From: Liolophura sinensis
Taxonomy: Eukaryota > Mollusca > Polyplacophora > Chitonida > Chitonidae
DNA: 64,000 nucleotides
Reading direction: 5' to 3'
Assembly (NCBI RefSeq): GCF_032854445.1
Contig: NC_088295.1
Coordinates: 47,977,385-48,041,384 of the forward strand
The notes under the pieces are model-generated. The model was not told where the DNA came from. It did no database searches and worked only from the letters and a program-made list of their open reading frames with translations. This document shows positions 36,061 to 49,154 of this stretch, piece after piece. Position 1 is the first letter of the stretch. Every line of letters starts with the position of its first letter. The translations under genes and the position numbers were made by a program.

Positions 36061-37559
36061 TAGTTGGAATAAAACCAAGTGTCCTTCAACCAACGATAAA
36101 ATGCAAATGGACACAGGAGCTTCGTCGACCTCGTATTGTTACCAAGGCGCCAGGGAAGGGTGAGAGCTGGAGAATCGGCTCTTTCCCTCTTCAGGTGGTA
36201 TATGCATTGAAATGCACGAGAAGGTTGTTTGAAGCGGTGAACACGTGTTACAAAAGTACTAGCTCCGCGCTCGCGATTTTGTTTAAAGACAAATGGCACT
36301 GTGTTTTTATAAAGTCATTCGCCTGGCAATGTGGTTATCGTCTAGGGACGAGACCACAAGGGAGCCTCTCAAATACTGTCAACAGCTTTGCTTCTATTAT
36401 ACCATCTTCCTCCGAGGCGTTCCTCGTCACAACGTCTTGGGTGGTAGAACTTCAACTCCCTAATTAGGCATGGATAAAAAGATGTGTGATGCTGGTGACG
36501 TAATGGGCACATTTTTTTGTCTGCTATAAGATTCGCGCTTTGAATTGTCAAACTCTCTTCCACGGTCGACTGGGTTTCATGGCGGCTGTTACGTTCTGTA
36601 AAAGAATGTTGCAAATCTGACACCTTTCTCTCTCAACACTACAGGCAAGGACAGCCGACATTTAAATTACTAGCGTGCTAGAAATTGGGGTAACAAAAGT
36701 TTAACCTTGAGGGTGCATTTTCTCTGAGAGCTCTATAAGACAAGCTCTGAAACCGCAAGATCAAATAGCTGCCGACGTCTGTCTGATATTATAATGCCAT
36801 TAGGGATTGTCACGTGACTCAGAAACAAACGCCGTTCATGCAGAGGGACACGCGAAAACAATGTACTTCCTTTGATCTTTTCCACAATCGTGTGCCTCTC
36901 ATATATGAATATTATTTCTGTATTAACATTTTCCCTTTTTTTTCAATTGTCCAACATACATCTGCCAACGGTCGAGGTCAATTAGGACCTCAACTAAACG
37001 GTAAGACTTCCGGCTATGGTGACCAAGGGGACCAAGAAAAGAAGTTATACAGAGATAGTAAAATTGTTTTTTTGTTGATAAATCCGACAAAGGGCTGAGC
37101 TTTTGTCCCTCCCTGAGGCATAGAAGAATTTAGCAAGGCTTTTTACCAATCTTTCTTAAGCATCAATTATAAAATTATCCCGACGTGTCACTCTGTATGT
37201 TTCGCGACTAAACCTTATAGCATGCATGGAATTTTAAGATTCCTCCAGAGTCTTTGAATCCAGAAATATTTGTGGCTTTTCTTTTGGTTTTATTTAAATA
37301 TTCGCCAGTGACAGTCTTCGTTTAGCTTGCATTAAAATTTAATTTTTAATACATGTTGCATAATTTCTTTTCCTTTCGTTCCTCTTTTGGAAACCCCAAC
37401 AGCAAAAGGAACAATAGCTAAAGGTTTTTGAACGATTCGTTACATTTGACATGCACTTATTGATTAAACTTTAAGTTTTCGATTCCACACGGGCATAAAG
37501 GAGATGTAAATGAACTAATGAAGTAGACAGTCCTCCCCTCGCCAGCGGATTGGGTTTCT

Positions 37560-37745
37560 GTAAATAGTCCCGTGGTCCTTGACCAGTGAGGTAGCAAATC
37601 CGAACGTAGAATTGCCCTCATCCACTGGAACCGTTAAGTCATGCTGACTGTCACCATGTACCTAGGCAAGGTACGAGTGGTATCCCGCGTCACTGTCGGG
37701 TTTCCTTCATCTGCACAAATCTGACGGATAGCCATAAGTAATAAC
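37560..37745 (+). repeat. Candidate dispersed repeat, moderately GC-rich block
   Basis: The block is visibly richer in GC than its flanks. It includes GCCCTCATCCACTGGAACCG, GACTGTCACCATGTACC, GAGTGGTATCCCGCGTCACT and CCATAAGTAATA. The last piece resembles the CATAAGTGAAATA junction seen in tRNA-type SINEs. There is no second copy here to confirm it. Confidence 0.35.
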
Positions 37746-37939
37746 AAATACTGGAAGAAAATGAAGTAGACAGCAAACAAATCATTTAACCAGTCACTGA
37801 ATTAACGATTGTCCAATCAATTAATCAGACTTAAACAATATTATAATCAATCAGATAGTTTGTTTATTTGATTGCTTGAAGTCTGGAGAAAAATTAGTTT
37901 TGTCAGCTACTAAACTGATTCAAAATCTGAGTCATCTTG

Positions 37940-38560
37940 TGTTTCGCTTCCTCGGCTACTCTTTAGCATCAACTTTACATTAAGGGATTGGCGATTTGGG
38001 TCACATAGTGCTTAACATTTGCGGCTACTCTCTAACGTACATTTTGGATTGACTGACGATTTTGGTCAACGAATTTGTCTAACTTACACAGGTACTTTCT
38101 AGCAATAATTTCACTTTACAGGATTAGCGATTTGGTTCAGCTATAGTGTTTGATTTTCGCGGCTACTCTCTTGCATCAAATTCACTTTAAAGAATTGACT
38201 CAATGGGTCCACTAGTGTGTAACCTGCGCAATACTCTAACATCGATTTTACATTATAGGATAGACTATTTGGGTCAGCTAATATAATTTTCGCGGCCACT
38301 CCCTAATGTCAACTTTATATTAGAAGGTTGGCTCTTTGCATCAGCTATAGCGTTTAACCTTCGCAGCTACTCTCCAATATCTATCACATTAAAAAATTGG
38401 ATACTTCGTCCAGTCGTGTTTAACTTCATGGCTACTTTCTAACATCAATTCATTAAATGAATGGCGATTCGATCAGATAGGAATTAACTTTCGCGGCTAC
38501 TCTCTCACATCTATATAACATTAAAGGACTGGCAATCTTGGGTATTGTGCGACATGATTT
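37940..38560. repeat. Degenerate satellite-like array, ~9 units of 65-71 bp
   Basis: The phrase CGCGGCTACTCTCTAACATC recurs in variant form near 37954, 38023, 38091, 38161, 38229, 38294, 38365, 38430 and 38495. Each is followed by CACATTAAAGGATTGGCGAT-like and GGGTCAGCTATAGTG-like segments. Units differ considerably. No open frame or known family. Confidence 0.85.
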
Positions 38561-39940
38561 AACCGGTTATAAAACCAATCTAACATTTGTTTCTCATTTG
38601 TTTTCTCCGCTAGTAATATGTGGAGAGATATTTAGGTCCACATCTGTGCATAGTTTATTTATGCCTTAAAAAAAAAAAAAGACCCAACAGGATGTGTGGT
38701 TTAGTCACTTATGGGCTTGGGTAGGATGGCGATGGACTTCACCACGTAAAGGTGCGCACTTCCAGAAACCACCACGATATAGCTGTGGCTAATGGGTGAA
38801 AATAACTCAAAGCCAAAACGGTCGTTGTACATTTAATATACATCCGTCTGAGTCTTCTTAAACTATTTTCCTTTTTAAGCGTACAGTTCTTCAGAAGATT
38901 CATAAGACATTCCCGCGGTGTAAACCACATTCACGTGACATCTCCTCGAGGTACAGCGAGAAGTGATAAACGTTCACACCTTATAATTTTAAGGGGAATA
39001 CTGACATAGCCCGAGGCTGTCGTTTATACCTAGTGACAATGCGCTGAATTTAGTATTTTTATTTTTTCACAATAATACGTTGATGAGTCGTTTTAAATGA
39101 CTGCATGCCTGGTATGTAAACCAGTTCTAAACACACAACTAAATGACCGTCAGTCCTACACTCGCTCTGTGTGGCCCGATCTTTATGTGATACGTCCGTA
39201 GTGTTTTTAGACAAAAACAATGAAATAGCCATTTGTTATCTATTATGGTCATTCACATTTGACATCTACACGTCGCGGTCGTTTACAGTGGTCCCTAAAA
39301 ACATCTACAACTATAAGATTTATCAATGACATCTGGACGTGGCTTTGTTTTTTTAAAATAATTTCGCCAGGTACAAATACCTCATGTCAAATCCCATTCA
39401 GTTATGTCTTTTTAGCAAAGAATAAATAAAAGCACGTCTGATTCATCAAGTTGGAGTTTGTGTTCATGTTTTCTTTTCTTTTCTTCTTCATCTTTTTACT
39501 TTTTACAACTTTCATTCCTTTTTCGGGGAATAGACTATTTTGCAAAGCGGAAATTCCACGTTTATTTTCCTGGTGTTGTTCGTAGGAAGTTAAGACATTC
39601 ATAAACCTCTGATGATAACTAGTAATTCTAATGAACGTATATGTAGTCACTACATTACCTCCAAAGTATATCATTCTAAAACTGCTTGTCATTGTGTCGA
39701 TTTTTTTTTGCGTCTAAATTTAACAAACGTTTTACAAAAAGTGCATGCAAACTATTGTCAAACACCCATCAAATAACTATACTGTGCCCTGTTCAATGCA
39801 ACCAAGACAGAACAACAGATCAAGGGCTGCAAAGCATCTATGACCGAAACGTATGGAACACCTTATTAGGAAAGGAACCGGAAGTCATCACAGAAATGTA
39901 ACTTAACGTTCCAGTGTCTATCGAGCATTTATGCACGTGC

Positions 39941-39973
39941 ATGTTTACTGTTTACTGTTTACAGTTTACTGTA
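39941..39973. repeat. Short TTTACTG repeat
   Basis: Three direct copies of TTTACTG are followed by TTTACAG and TTTACTG, giving a locally dyad-rich stretch of about 33 bases. Confidence 0.7.
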
Positions 39974-41160
39974 TGTGCTAGATTGTATATCTGTGTTTTT
40001 TTCTATACTTGTTACAGAGTTTGTCTGCTTTGCACAAACAGCATGGAATAAATGTTATTCATAAAAAACAGAAATAATAACATCATAAACTGAAGGTAAC
40101 AGAATATCTTTGTTAAAAGGGAGACCAGAAGAATGTGTACTGGTGATACACTTTCCTCATTGTCATAATACGAAGTGCTGCTTGCCTGAAATAGTATATC
40201 GACGACGCTTATTCTAATATGGTATATCGACATCAGACACAACACAAGAACCATCTGTATCCTACCTGACCTCTCTTGTGACTGAACAATCATTTTCCTC
40301 ACATTACATGAAAAGTCCACCTTAGGGAAAAAATCGTTTTAAACAAAACCGTGCATAAATGCAACACCCCTCTTCCCCCGCCCCAACATCCACAACCATT
40401 GTAGTAGACCATTCTGTTAATGTGTTAGTAAATTGCCGTGGTGAAAAAAAAGGCGCATGTTGTCTGGACATGATAATTTTGCCTACAAAATGAACATTAC
40501 ATTGGTAATTAATTGTCCATCGCGTACAATGCATTTTTTCTCTTCTATTAGACATTAATTGTTTTTGTTCTATACGTACGCTGGTTTGCCAGATGTCATC
40601 CACATGCATGGACATGTGTCCAGTTTTGCAGCGAACATCTGGAGTTAAACTGCACATAGACACGCATGCACATGTAAACAGCATGTGTCTAAGCTACTCT
40701 CCAACAGATGCTGTCACTTCATGTTATTTCATTTCTCAAAATTACAAATGTGGACGCATTTTTTACATTCGTTGAAGACCACGTTGCCTCCCAACAATGC
40801 GGTGTGTATACATGCACGTCACAGGTCAGAAATATCGTCAGTAACTTGCCAGTTGTTGGTGGTTTAAAATGAAATAAAATAATAGATACTATGTGAAACG
40901 TTATAACGTATAGTATTCATGTATTGCCAGAGGACACTTGTCAATCTGGCTTGGACCAGATTTGCCACTGCGTGTCAAAAGGTAGTATACACCATTACAG
41001 TTATACCCCGGACAGCTGATAAGGTTCATTCATATTTAGAATTATAGATGATGTATATAACACTTATATTAAGTTATATATTGAAAAAGGCATATACCAT
41101 TTTAATCGGGGATCATTGTGCAGGTAGCTGGACAACAGTTGAAAACAGCTGGATACTGAC

Positions 41161-41238
41161 TGAGATATTATACAGCTAAATACAGAGATATTATACAACT
41201 GAATACAGAGATATTTTACAGCTGTTGTTGTTGTTGTT
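41161..41238. repeat. 23 bp tandem repeat (x3) and (TTG)n
   Basis: GAGATATTATACAGCTAAAT starts at 41162, with related copies at 41185 and 41208, and is followed by CTGTTGTTGTTGTTGTTA. Confidence 0.85.
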
Positions 41239-42346
41239 ACAGGACTTTCCAAGTAGCCTATTTTTATAGTAGGCCCTATGCACACATGGTATACTGTCCT
41301 AATTTGATTCCGTGATCATCAAGATTGACCTGCTGCTAAATCCACTTTACAACGAGCTCCCTTCATTCATCTGTGGTAACAGGTCCGACCACAATCGCTC
41401 ATCCTTGCTACAAGCTATCTCATGGACATTCCCGACCACCAACCCCTCCCCCCCCGCGATTATACGGTGATGTATAGTCGTAAGATAAGTGATACGCCAA
41501 TTATATAATTATTCCCAGTACTTTTAGACATATACATAATTATTAATAGATACAGTCAGTGAACGTCTCAACAGACACTCGTCAACTTATCCTGGGCTCT
41601 GTGAAACCTGTTTTCTGTAATATAACAGCATGCGGATTGCAAAAGGTTTTTTAAAAAATTCTAAGGTGAACGAGAACAATGTTGACAATGAGAAGGTGAA
41701 TCAGTGAGGCTGTATGGGCAGAGTTGCGATCTTTGTCTTTGTCAGAAGTGAAGGGCAGGTATATTTTCGTAATTCGCCTTTCTGGGTTTGATAAATTAAC
41801 TTGTTATACTCTAGACAGGCGAGGAAGTGTGTAGGTGAGACATTTATGGCTACGGTGTATTATAGATGCCTATATAGTTTATACGTAGTTTCTCACCCCC
41901 TTACACATGTTTCTCTATCTCACACCACATTTTACTAATATGAGATCCTTGTGAAATTCGCTCGAACTCTTTCGTAAAAGCGAAACAACCTGTAATCTCG
42001 ATAGATTTCGCCATACCAGTGATTATGTAACAATTCAGCTACGGTAACGTGTATGGGTAACGATGGATATGGGAATATATCGTTTACCTTTTTTGGGACC
42101 CAACGTGCTGATAAATCACTTTAGAGCTATACATGGCTTGTGTCAAATTATAATCGATTCTATAGACTAGACGGTTCGAATTTGGGCAAGTCCATATGTT
42201 GCCTCTCAGAAGTGTAATACTAAGACAGAATATCTTATCATGGTATTTGTGAGTATACTCGTACGCTCTCAAGTATGTGTCTCCACCGTATGCAAGTGAA
42301 CACTCTTTTATAAAAGTGGGGGAGTGATGGGGGTGGGTGCGCAGGT

Positions 42347-42362
42347 GGGGGGGGGGGGGGGG
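42347..42362. repeat. G16 homopolymer
   Basis: About 16 guanines in a wider purine-rich GTGGGGGAGTGATGGGGG context. Confidence 0.9.
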
Positions 42363-42436
42363 CAGAGATTTGTACATGATGGGGACCATTAAACCATGTG
42401 GTACACCTGTATTAAATACGTGTACACGCACTCCAT

Positions 42437-42536
42437 CAATCAACCAATGAAATCAATCGATCATTTGCACATAGGCAAAATGTCAACAATCAACCAATGA
42501 AATCAATCGATCATTTGCACATAGGCAAAATGTCAA
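42437..42536. repeat. Perfect 50 bp tandem duplication
   Basis: The unit begins CAATCAACCAATGAAATCAA and ends GGCAAAATGTCAA. Copies at 42437-42486 and 42487-42536 are identical base for base. Confidence 0.97.
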
Positions 42537-42999
42537 CATTTTCTGTTTTAGTCTGTGGGTCTCTTTTACGACATAGACGCTTGACCAATAATACCCGGTA
42601 ACCAATAAACCTTTGTAATGAAACCAAAGTCATCCATTTCTCTCCAACAGTCTATATCACAAGTGAAAATAGTTCTAAAATTAAATACTCAGTGGCACCA
42701 GAAAAACAGCGTCACAGGATATGAGGTAATCAATATTGAAGATAATTCACGAAGAAGTAAGACGTATGGTTTTGCTTTCATCCACTTTGTCACTCGTTTA
42801 GATCAACTGCATGATGGATGTAGTATACAAAGTCTCGGCTATTGCAATGACTGAAACTGAAAAAAGAAGATAAATGATGTTTTACTTTGCATCAGCCAGT
42901 GCTATAGACTAACGCAGACCTTACTTTAATCACCAATGAAATCCGGCATGTATAAGAAATAAAGTTGGATTTGTAGGCTGTCAGATTTTCGCTTTGGCA

Positions 43000-45900
43000 C
43001 ACTCCATTCTATGGGTGGTTTAAAAGAAATGGGGTGACGTTGTTTATTTTTGTTATGTATGTCGCGCAGAGTTCATGTTAGGCTTGTCTCGTGCGAATAT
43101 GCGCGAGCTCTTTATTAATTTCATGTAATAAATGTAAGCCTTCTATGCTATAAATACATTTACAGTCTATCTATACATTGTATATATTGGTATACATGTC
43201 CGCAAAATCTGTGCTTAAATTTCGTGTGTTTTAATGTCATCTATTTAATGTCACATTCAGATTTTAATAAAACTATACCTATAAGGAAAGCGACTAGAAA
43301 AATCGATTTTTTTTTTCATAACAATGTAACTAAAACTCACATACTTAAATTTAAAATGCTTTGAATGTTGTCTACATAAACTGCCAGCGCTGGAAAGACT
43401 GCAGACACGGGTAATTCTTTAAAGCCTTGAAAACATTTGAGTGAAGCGTGTTGCATCTCTACTATATTTCACACATATCTTTAAGTGAGTATTTAGTTGT
43501 CTTGGTCTATATTATATTATGTACAAAGTAAGCATAATATATCTTTATTGCCATAGTATTACAGTTCATGATAACCATAATCGCTGAAATATGCTTAGCT
43601 AAAGAATTATTAAAACTTGTTACAGTACCTCTCCCAAACTGTTTATATTTTCACAAATTACCCAGCATGTATCTAGGCTACATTTGTGAGGGTCGACTTT
43701 CAAACAGAGCGACAAATCATATCAACATTTATATAGCCGAGGGGAACGACGAAACGTTCACGCCTTTTTTACTTTTCGTATGACGGCCGGGTTGAAAGCA
43801 TCTTCATAATTAGATTTCATTTTGATGACAAAATTTTTGTTGTGCTTCTGAAAAAAAATGCTTTAAACGGAGGCGTAACGTGTATGTGACCCACATTTGT
43901 GGAGAGCGATACCTGTATACACAAACCGTAATAATTTACATTACACGCTAAACCGTTATACATTGTGTGTACAATATTTAATATTGTATTGATTAATTTT
44001 CACTTATATTTCAAGCAATGATTCAAACCAACACCCCGTGTAATACTGTGTCAGATAAATAGAAATGAGAATAAATGGGTTTGCAATGTTTCTTTTGAAA
44101 TTCTCCAACCCACATATTGTACACACTATACCACTGCGGATCTTTCATGTGTGAACTATATACCGTAAATGACCTAAAATTTGGACCATGACTAAGATAC
44201 ACATTTAGCCAGATTCCGACAGATCTATTCAATTAGTAAGACGCTTCAGTGGTTTGTTTCAGAAATAAGGTGATATCCTTTTGGGAAACTGTGAGGTGTA
44301 GGATCATAAGTGATATTTTATGGCATTTGCTTTCCTCTAAAATGCTTTCTTCAAGGCGTATTTTTGGGCCAATACAGTACAGATCTGTCATACGTAACTG
44401 TCACGATCTAATGCGCAGCTTGTGCTCTGCTGAATAGTAGCACGAGCTAAATATATGTATTTAGTATAGACAATGAATAACTAAGTGCTGTAGACGCTCG
44501 CCGCATGCATGTACTGCATACTGTCTAGGCTACAGTATAAGGTTTTGAATAAAGCTATATACCCTATATAAGTGAGACCATGGTACATAATGCATATTTA
44601 GGCGAGATAATTTTGTAGGTTTTTGGATCGTATATAATAAATAATAAAAATGCCATTGAGAGCATTCCGTAACATTAGTTGTGTATCCATGCTGATAAAC
44701 GTAGGTGCATTATATATAGGGTTTTCAGCCCATGTGAATGCCTGACATCTTAGCATGATTATGAAATGTAAAAAGTCGACAGTAAGACGTTGCATAGCCT
44801 ATGCGTGTCTGCTTTCTGGTACGCACGCGTGCGAGGCCATAAGGGCAGTGTATGCTGCCTTGAATATTTACAGTGGTCTAACAACAATCTTACAACCATA
44901 ACACATACGTTATACACGTACGTGTTTTACAGCCATCATGCTAGTGTCGTAATACAATTATCACATTAAGGAGTATAATGTCCTAAATGAACCTGTTAAC
45001 ACTGAGCATGTTATGTCTTAATTTTTTTGTCATTAAACTGGGTTTCTCTGTTCTCAGTGACACTTGAAATTACAACATACATTCTAATTTTATATACATT
45101 ATGTATGTATACAACATTCGTGTGGTTTAACATGTTGCATTCGTATACCAGGTCAATAATAGCAAAGCCAATTCCCAATACAACGTATAACACAAATTAC
45201 CAAAGAACTACGAAAGTAGTTCCTAGCCGTATGCATGGCATTGGATCAAACCATGAGCAGGAAACAAATATAAGGAAGGTCTTAGTCACTGAGACCTTAT
45301 ATTTGGAGGCCTATAAAATCAAATCTGCAGGAGAATAACTTTAAAACTTGGTTGGCTGATTGGATATTAGACATTTAGCACATTTTGGCGCCATATGCAC
45401 ACGCTTGCAAACTGCGGTTTGTTTTACAGAGATACGCGTATAAAGGAAACTGGTCAATAGGTATACTGTAATGCAATTTGACGTATAATAAGTCAATCCA
45501 GATGAAACCATATGAAGTGAGGCGAAACCTAAGACAAGAAAGATAACGGGTTCCGGAAAACAGGAAACATGTCATGGAGTAAAGCTTATATATACCTATC
45601 CAGGTGGAAAGGTACTGTTCCCTGAGTTTGGAAGACAGAATGGTGCATTTCCTTGAGGGTGGAAGACAGACCGGATATAATCTGGAGGACACATTTGGTG
45701 TCATGTACGTTGGAGAGAAAAAGAAGATTATACAGGTCTTAGACATGACATACCTGATTAACGCTAGCATGGCAACTGTATATAGTAGGCCATTAGATCA
45801 CCATAGAAACCACAGTGGCCTATATATGCCACACTCATACGTAAATACTTCTGCGAATGGCAAATATAGTTCAAGTGTAATGGCGAACACAGGTGCCAAG

Positions 45901-47576
45901 CGATAATTTAATCTCCAGAGATATGTATATGACGACGGCAACAGTAATGTTCTCTTTGCACCAAAAATAGATAAGATGTCACTATGTTGATTTCTCTGAG
46001 GAACAAATCGTAACATTTTCACGCGAATATTCAAGCACGTCGATTTTGCAAATTTTGATAAGAATTTTATAGATTAAACCAAAAAAAGAGTCTTCAGAAT
46101 TAATGGCTGCAAGTTTTATGTTTTGCGAACAAACCCAAAACCGACACAAATAAATGCAGAAAGCAATAAAAGTAGGCAAAATACATAATTTATAGTTCAT
46201 TCTTTCACAGATGTTTTTGTTTATTAATTATTATTTCAGTGGTGTGATTCACTGACTCCTTGGCAACATTAAACACTGTTTCACAGTGCCTCTTCTGTTC
46301 GTATCACAAATCTTTGTACAATATAACATTAGGAGCATGGAATTCATTTGGAGATTCACAAACAATATATACAACTTTGTATAACACTGCATTGGCATGC
46401 AAACAATGAGACCCAACACACACTCTGGCACTCAACATTCAGACGCAAACACGCACAATCATACACGCATATACACTCTTTTAGTCATATACATCATTTC
46501 ACAATTTCATGCACTCAAGATGAAAGAACAGTGTCTCTTAGAAAATTGCACATAGAGAGTTCACTTCTACAACAACTTAACCCTGTATAATTGTGACGCT
46601 GAATAGAGCCGACTTGTACAGCTCAGTTCATTATGCACTATGAAATAGATAAAATGCAACTTTTTTTAATTAATAGAAAACCCAAGATGTCATATAAGCA
46701 TGCCCTGTAAATACACCCCATTCGTTCAGTATTGGAGCAAAATGGCAAAACGTTTGCTGAGGATCAGCTGCACGCATATATCATAGTCTTGGAATGTTGA
46801 TCTCACAATAAAATGGATTACAACAAGGAGCATTTAGAACCTTCTTAATACATGTGACGATTCTAAAACAAGCAAACACAGACCAAAGGCTGGTCAAAAC
46901 AGTTATTCAGAGCACCTTTGTGAAAATCTTTTAACAAATATTGTAATGACATTACAAGAATTGAGGAATAAATAAAGATGGTTGTCATTAAATTAAAATC
47001 CAGTAAATTTTGAGCCGGTCATTTTGGTGCTGAATAGAAATATAAATCTACATAGCAAATGTAGTTAACAGGTTGAGTGCATTTTTTTTCTTCTTCAGGA
47101 AAATAGAGCAAAAAACGGAGCAGGAAAATATTACAATTATGCCAAAAAAAAAGCAGAGACATTGGAAAAATTGATACACATTAGCATGAAGACTGAATGG
47201 TATGTGGCGTCTGTTTATGAATATTGCTGAAATGTAATTGTAATGAAAAATGTGGACTTTGATCATGACATGAGCATAAAAATGATATTAGGAACACTTC
47301 CGTTTCCATACATTCTCTTAGTTAGATCTTTCTGCTTTGGTATTACCATATGAATGGATGCACATTTCACGTGGAGCTAAATCCATTAATAACCCCTGGA
47401 GTGTGGCTCTAACGGGCAAGAAAAAACCTACTTTGCAACGACAAATCAGTGCGTAGTCAATTCAAATACATAACAACAATTAACCTGCGAACACCTTAGA
47501 TTTTTTTATATTAAATAAATAAAATTTAACATATTTCAAAAAAATAGTCCCTGCTATCTAGGTTTTATAGCCAGTA
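43000..47576. other. 3' flank of fj, nothing recognised
   Basis: AT-rich sequence with chance frames up to about 130 codons (for example 45375-45770, minus) that lack motifs. It may include the fj 3' UTR nearest to 47.5 kb. Confidence 0.55.
46220..46225 (-). promoter_or_regulatory. Candidate polyadenylation signal for fj
   Basis: AATAAA on the minus strand, about 1.35 kb beyond the stop. I did not find a canonical hexamer nearer the stop on this strand. Variant signals closer in are equally possible. Confidence 0.2.
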
Positions 47577-49154
47577 CTATCTCTTCGTATTCTGTAGACG
47601 ACATCTTTGCATTTTGTCGTACACTTTACCTAGTCTCTGATTAAGAACTTTCACATTTGCCTCAGGAAGCCCTGGAAGTTCTTGGTGAAATTTCTCGTTG
47701 AGCACGAAAGACTGGTGCAATACCGCTCCAATATTATCCTCCAAAAAAAGTTTTTCCACGTTGTCAATTGTCGACTGTCTAAACACGCACACCGATTCTA
47801 AGAGCGCTTCGTGGTAGGAAGCGTATTTGTCCAACAACCGGTAGCCATGTAACAGGCCCGATTCGTTGTCCAGAAAAACCAGTCTTCCGGAATTTTTGTC
47901 TTTTTCTAAATTATGAGCTGGACTCTCCATCATCTGAGAGTTCCATTGTTGATTAAACATATTATTTACAATTCTGTCCAAATTTGCCGTCAGATAATCG
48001 AACACGATTAAATCTGACCATTGGACGAGCTCGCACAATTCAGCCACTGACTTGTTTGTAAGATGGGAGTCAGTGGGTTGTAATAACCGAGTGTCTTCGC
48101 GGAACTCTTTCGGAATGTAAGCCGGTTCCAGGTTTTCAATCCACCTGGTTAGCACCACCAGCTTGTCGTCTGCCCACTGTGACATGGCGATCTCTTGATT
48201 GACGTGAGACCACTGGGGCTCTACGCTCTTCACACGGGCTAGGACAGTTGGAGGGACATTGGTCATCCCTAGAACTCTGCTCAAGTGGTAGGAGTAGACT
48301 TCTCCTTGAATCTGATCCGTGTTCGGTCGGTATCTGGCGCACGCTTTGCTGGAATCTTGAAGTGTAAGCAGACGATTTTGCATCCGACCGCAACCATCTT
48401 GAAGATGGACGACTTTGCCCTCAGCAACTTGCTTTTTCCAGGTCGACACCGCTGACTCAGTAAATCCCGAGGGGCACAATTTCTCCAATTTTCCAGTCCA
48501 CTGAATTCCTTGAATAATATCCGACAATTTGCTGAGTTTTTCGGACAACTTGGTTTGTTGTGAAATTGGATACGAAATGCCCGGGTTGGCGTCCCTGTCT
48601 AGAGAGTCCGGTTCAGGGATGACATTAGACCCTTGGGGTAAATTTTTCATTTTCTGGTCATTTGCGTTTAAATTCACCTTGACGCCATGCGGGGCAGGGG
48701 GTGCGTCCCAGTCCCCAGCATCGCTCTCTAACACAGATTCCTCACCTAATCTAGCCCGGGGACTACCTGGCAGACCCTTAGGGTTTTTCACCTTTTGAAT
48801 TTCACGTCGAGTCTGACCGCTGGCGTATTTACCTTGGTCTGCAATTCTCAGGTCCTTATTGTCGCTCAATCTATTGTCAGTGTTGAAGATTAGTCGGGCA
48901 TTAGGGGATACACTGGGATCTGTTTCTGCTCCCCCCTTGTCCGAAACATAATCGAACTCACCGTCTTTTAAAATCGAATCCACCAGGTAATTGTCAGTTA
49001 ATCCTCCCGTATGGACGAGGCTACGCACGGCACGGCTCTGGACGAGACTGGCCGCTTTGCCCGGACCGGCCACCACGGGTAGGCGAACCAAAAGTCCCAC
49101 GATCATGCCGAAGCTGAAGGCAACCCCCGTCATCAGGTACACAGACGTCTTCAT
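47577..49154 (-). CDS. fj: Four-jointed (Fj/FJX1) family Golgi kinase, single exon
   Basis: Four-jointed is a type II Golgi kinase that phosphorylates Ser/Thr in the cadherin repeats of Fat and Dachsous, tuning their binding in planar polarity and growth control (known from Drosophila). From the ATG at 49152-49154 the product is 525 residues; human FJX1 is 437 and fly Fj 583. A hydrophobic signal anchor covers residues ~5-29 (VYLMTGVAFSFGMIVGLLVR). A charged, low-complexity stem runs to ~210. The conserved region carries GEVYSYHLSRVLGM (~284-297), LTRWIENLEPAYIP (~335-348), SDLIVFDYLTANLDR (~380-394), VFLDNESGLLHGYR (~426-439) with the DNE motif needed for activity in fly Fj (429-431), and SVCVFR (~454-459). 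One NKS glycosylation sequon lies at 367-369. There is no intron; the stop is TAG at 47577-47579. An in-frame ATG at 49194-49196 would add 14 residues. The open frame continues upstream to 49391, but that part is encoded by AT-rich repeat. Confidence 0.95.
   Translation of the reverse strand: MKTSVYLMTGVAFSFGMIVGLLVRLPVVAGPGKAASLVQSRAVRSLVHTGGLTDNYLVDSILKDGEFDYVSDKGGAETDPSVSPNARLIFNTDNRLSDNKDLRIADQGKYASGQTRREIQKVKNPKGLPGSPRARLGEESVLESDAGDWDAPPAPHGVKVNLNANDQKMKNLPQGSNVIPEPDSLDRDANPGISYPISQQTKLSEKLSKLSDIIQGIQWTGKLEKLCPSGFTESAVSTWKKQVAEGKVVHLQDGCGRMQNRLLTLQDSSKACARYRPNTDQIQGEVYSYHLSRVLGMTNVPPTVLARVKSVEPQWSHVNQEIAMSQWADDKLVVLTRWIENLEPAYIPKEFREDTRLLQPTDSHLTNKSVAELCELVQWSDLIVFDYLTANLDRIVNNMFNQQWNSQMMESPAHNLEKDKNSGRLVFLDNESGLLHGYRLLDKYASYHEALLESVCVFRQSTIDNVEKLFLEDNIGAVLHQSFVLNEKFHQELPGLPEANVKVLNQRLGKVYDKMQRCRLQNTKR

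Noticed and set aside
35933-36163. 76-codon frame starting MMAFLLDLLDDS
   Set aside because: It has a real ATG, but the start lies in the SINE-A head and the next ~115 bases look like a SINE tail.
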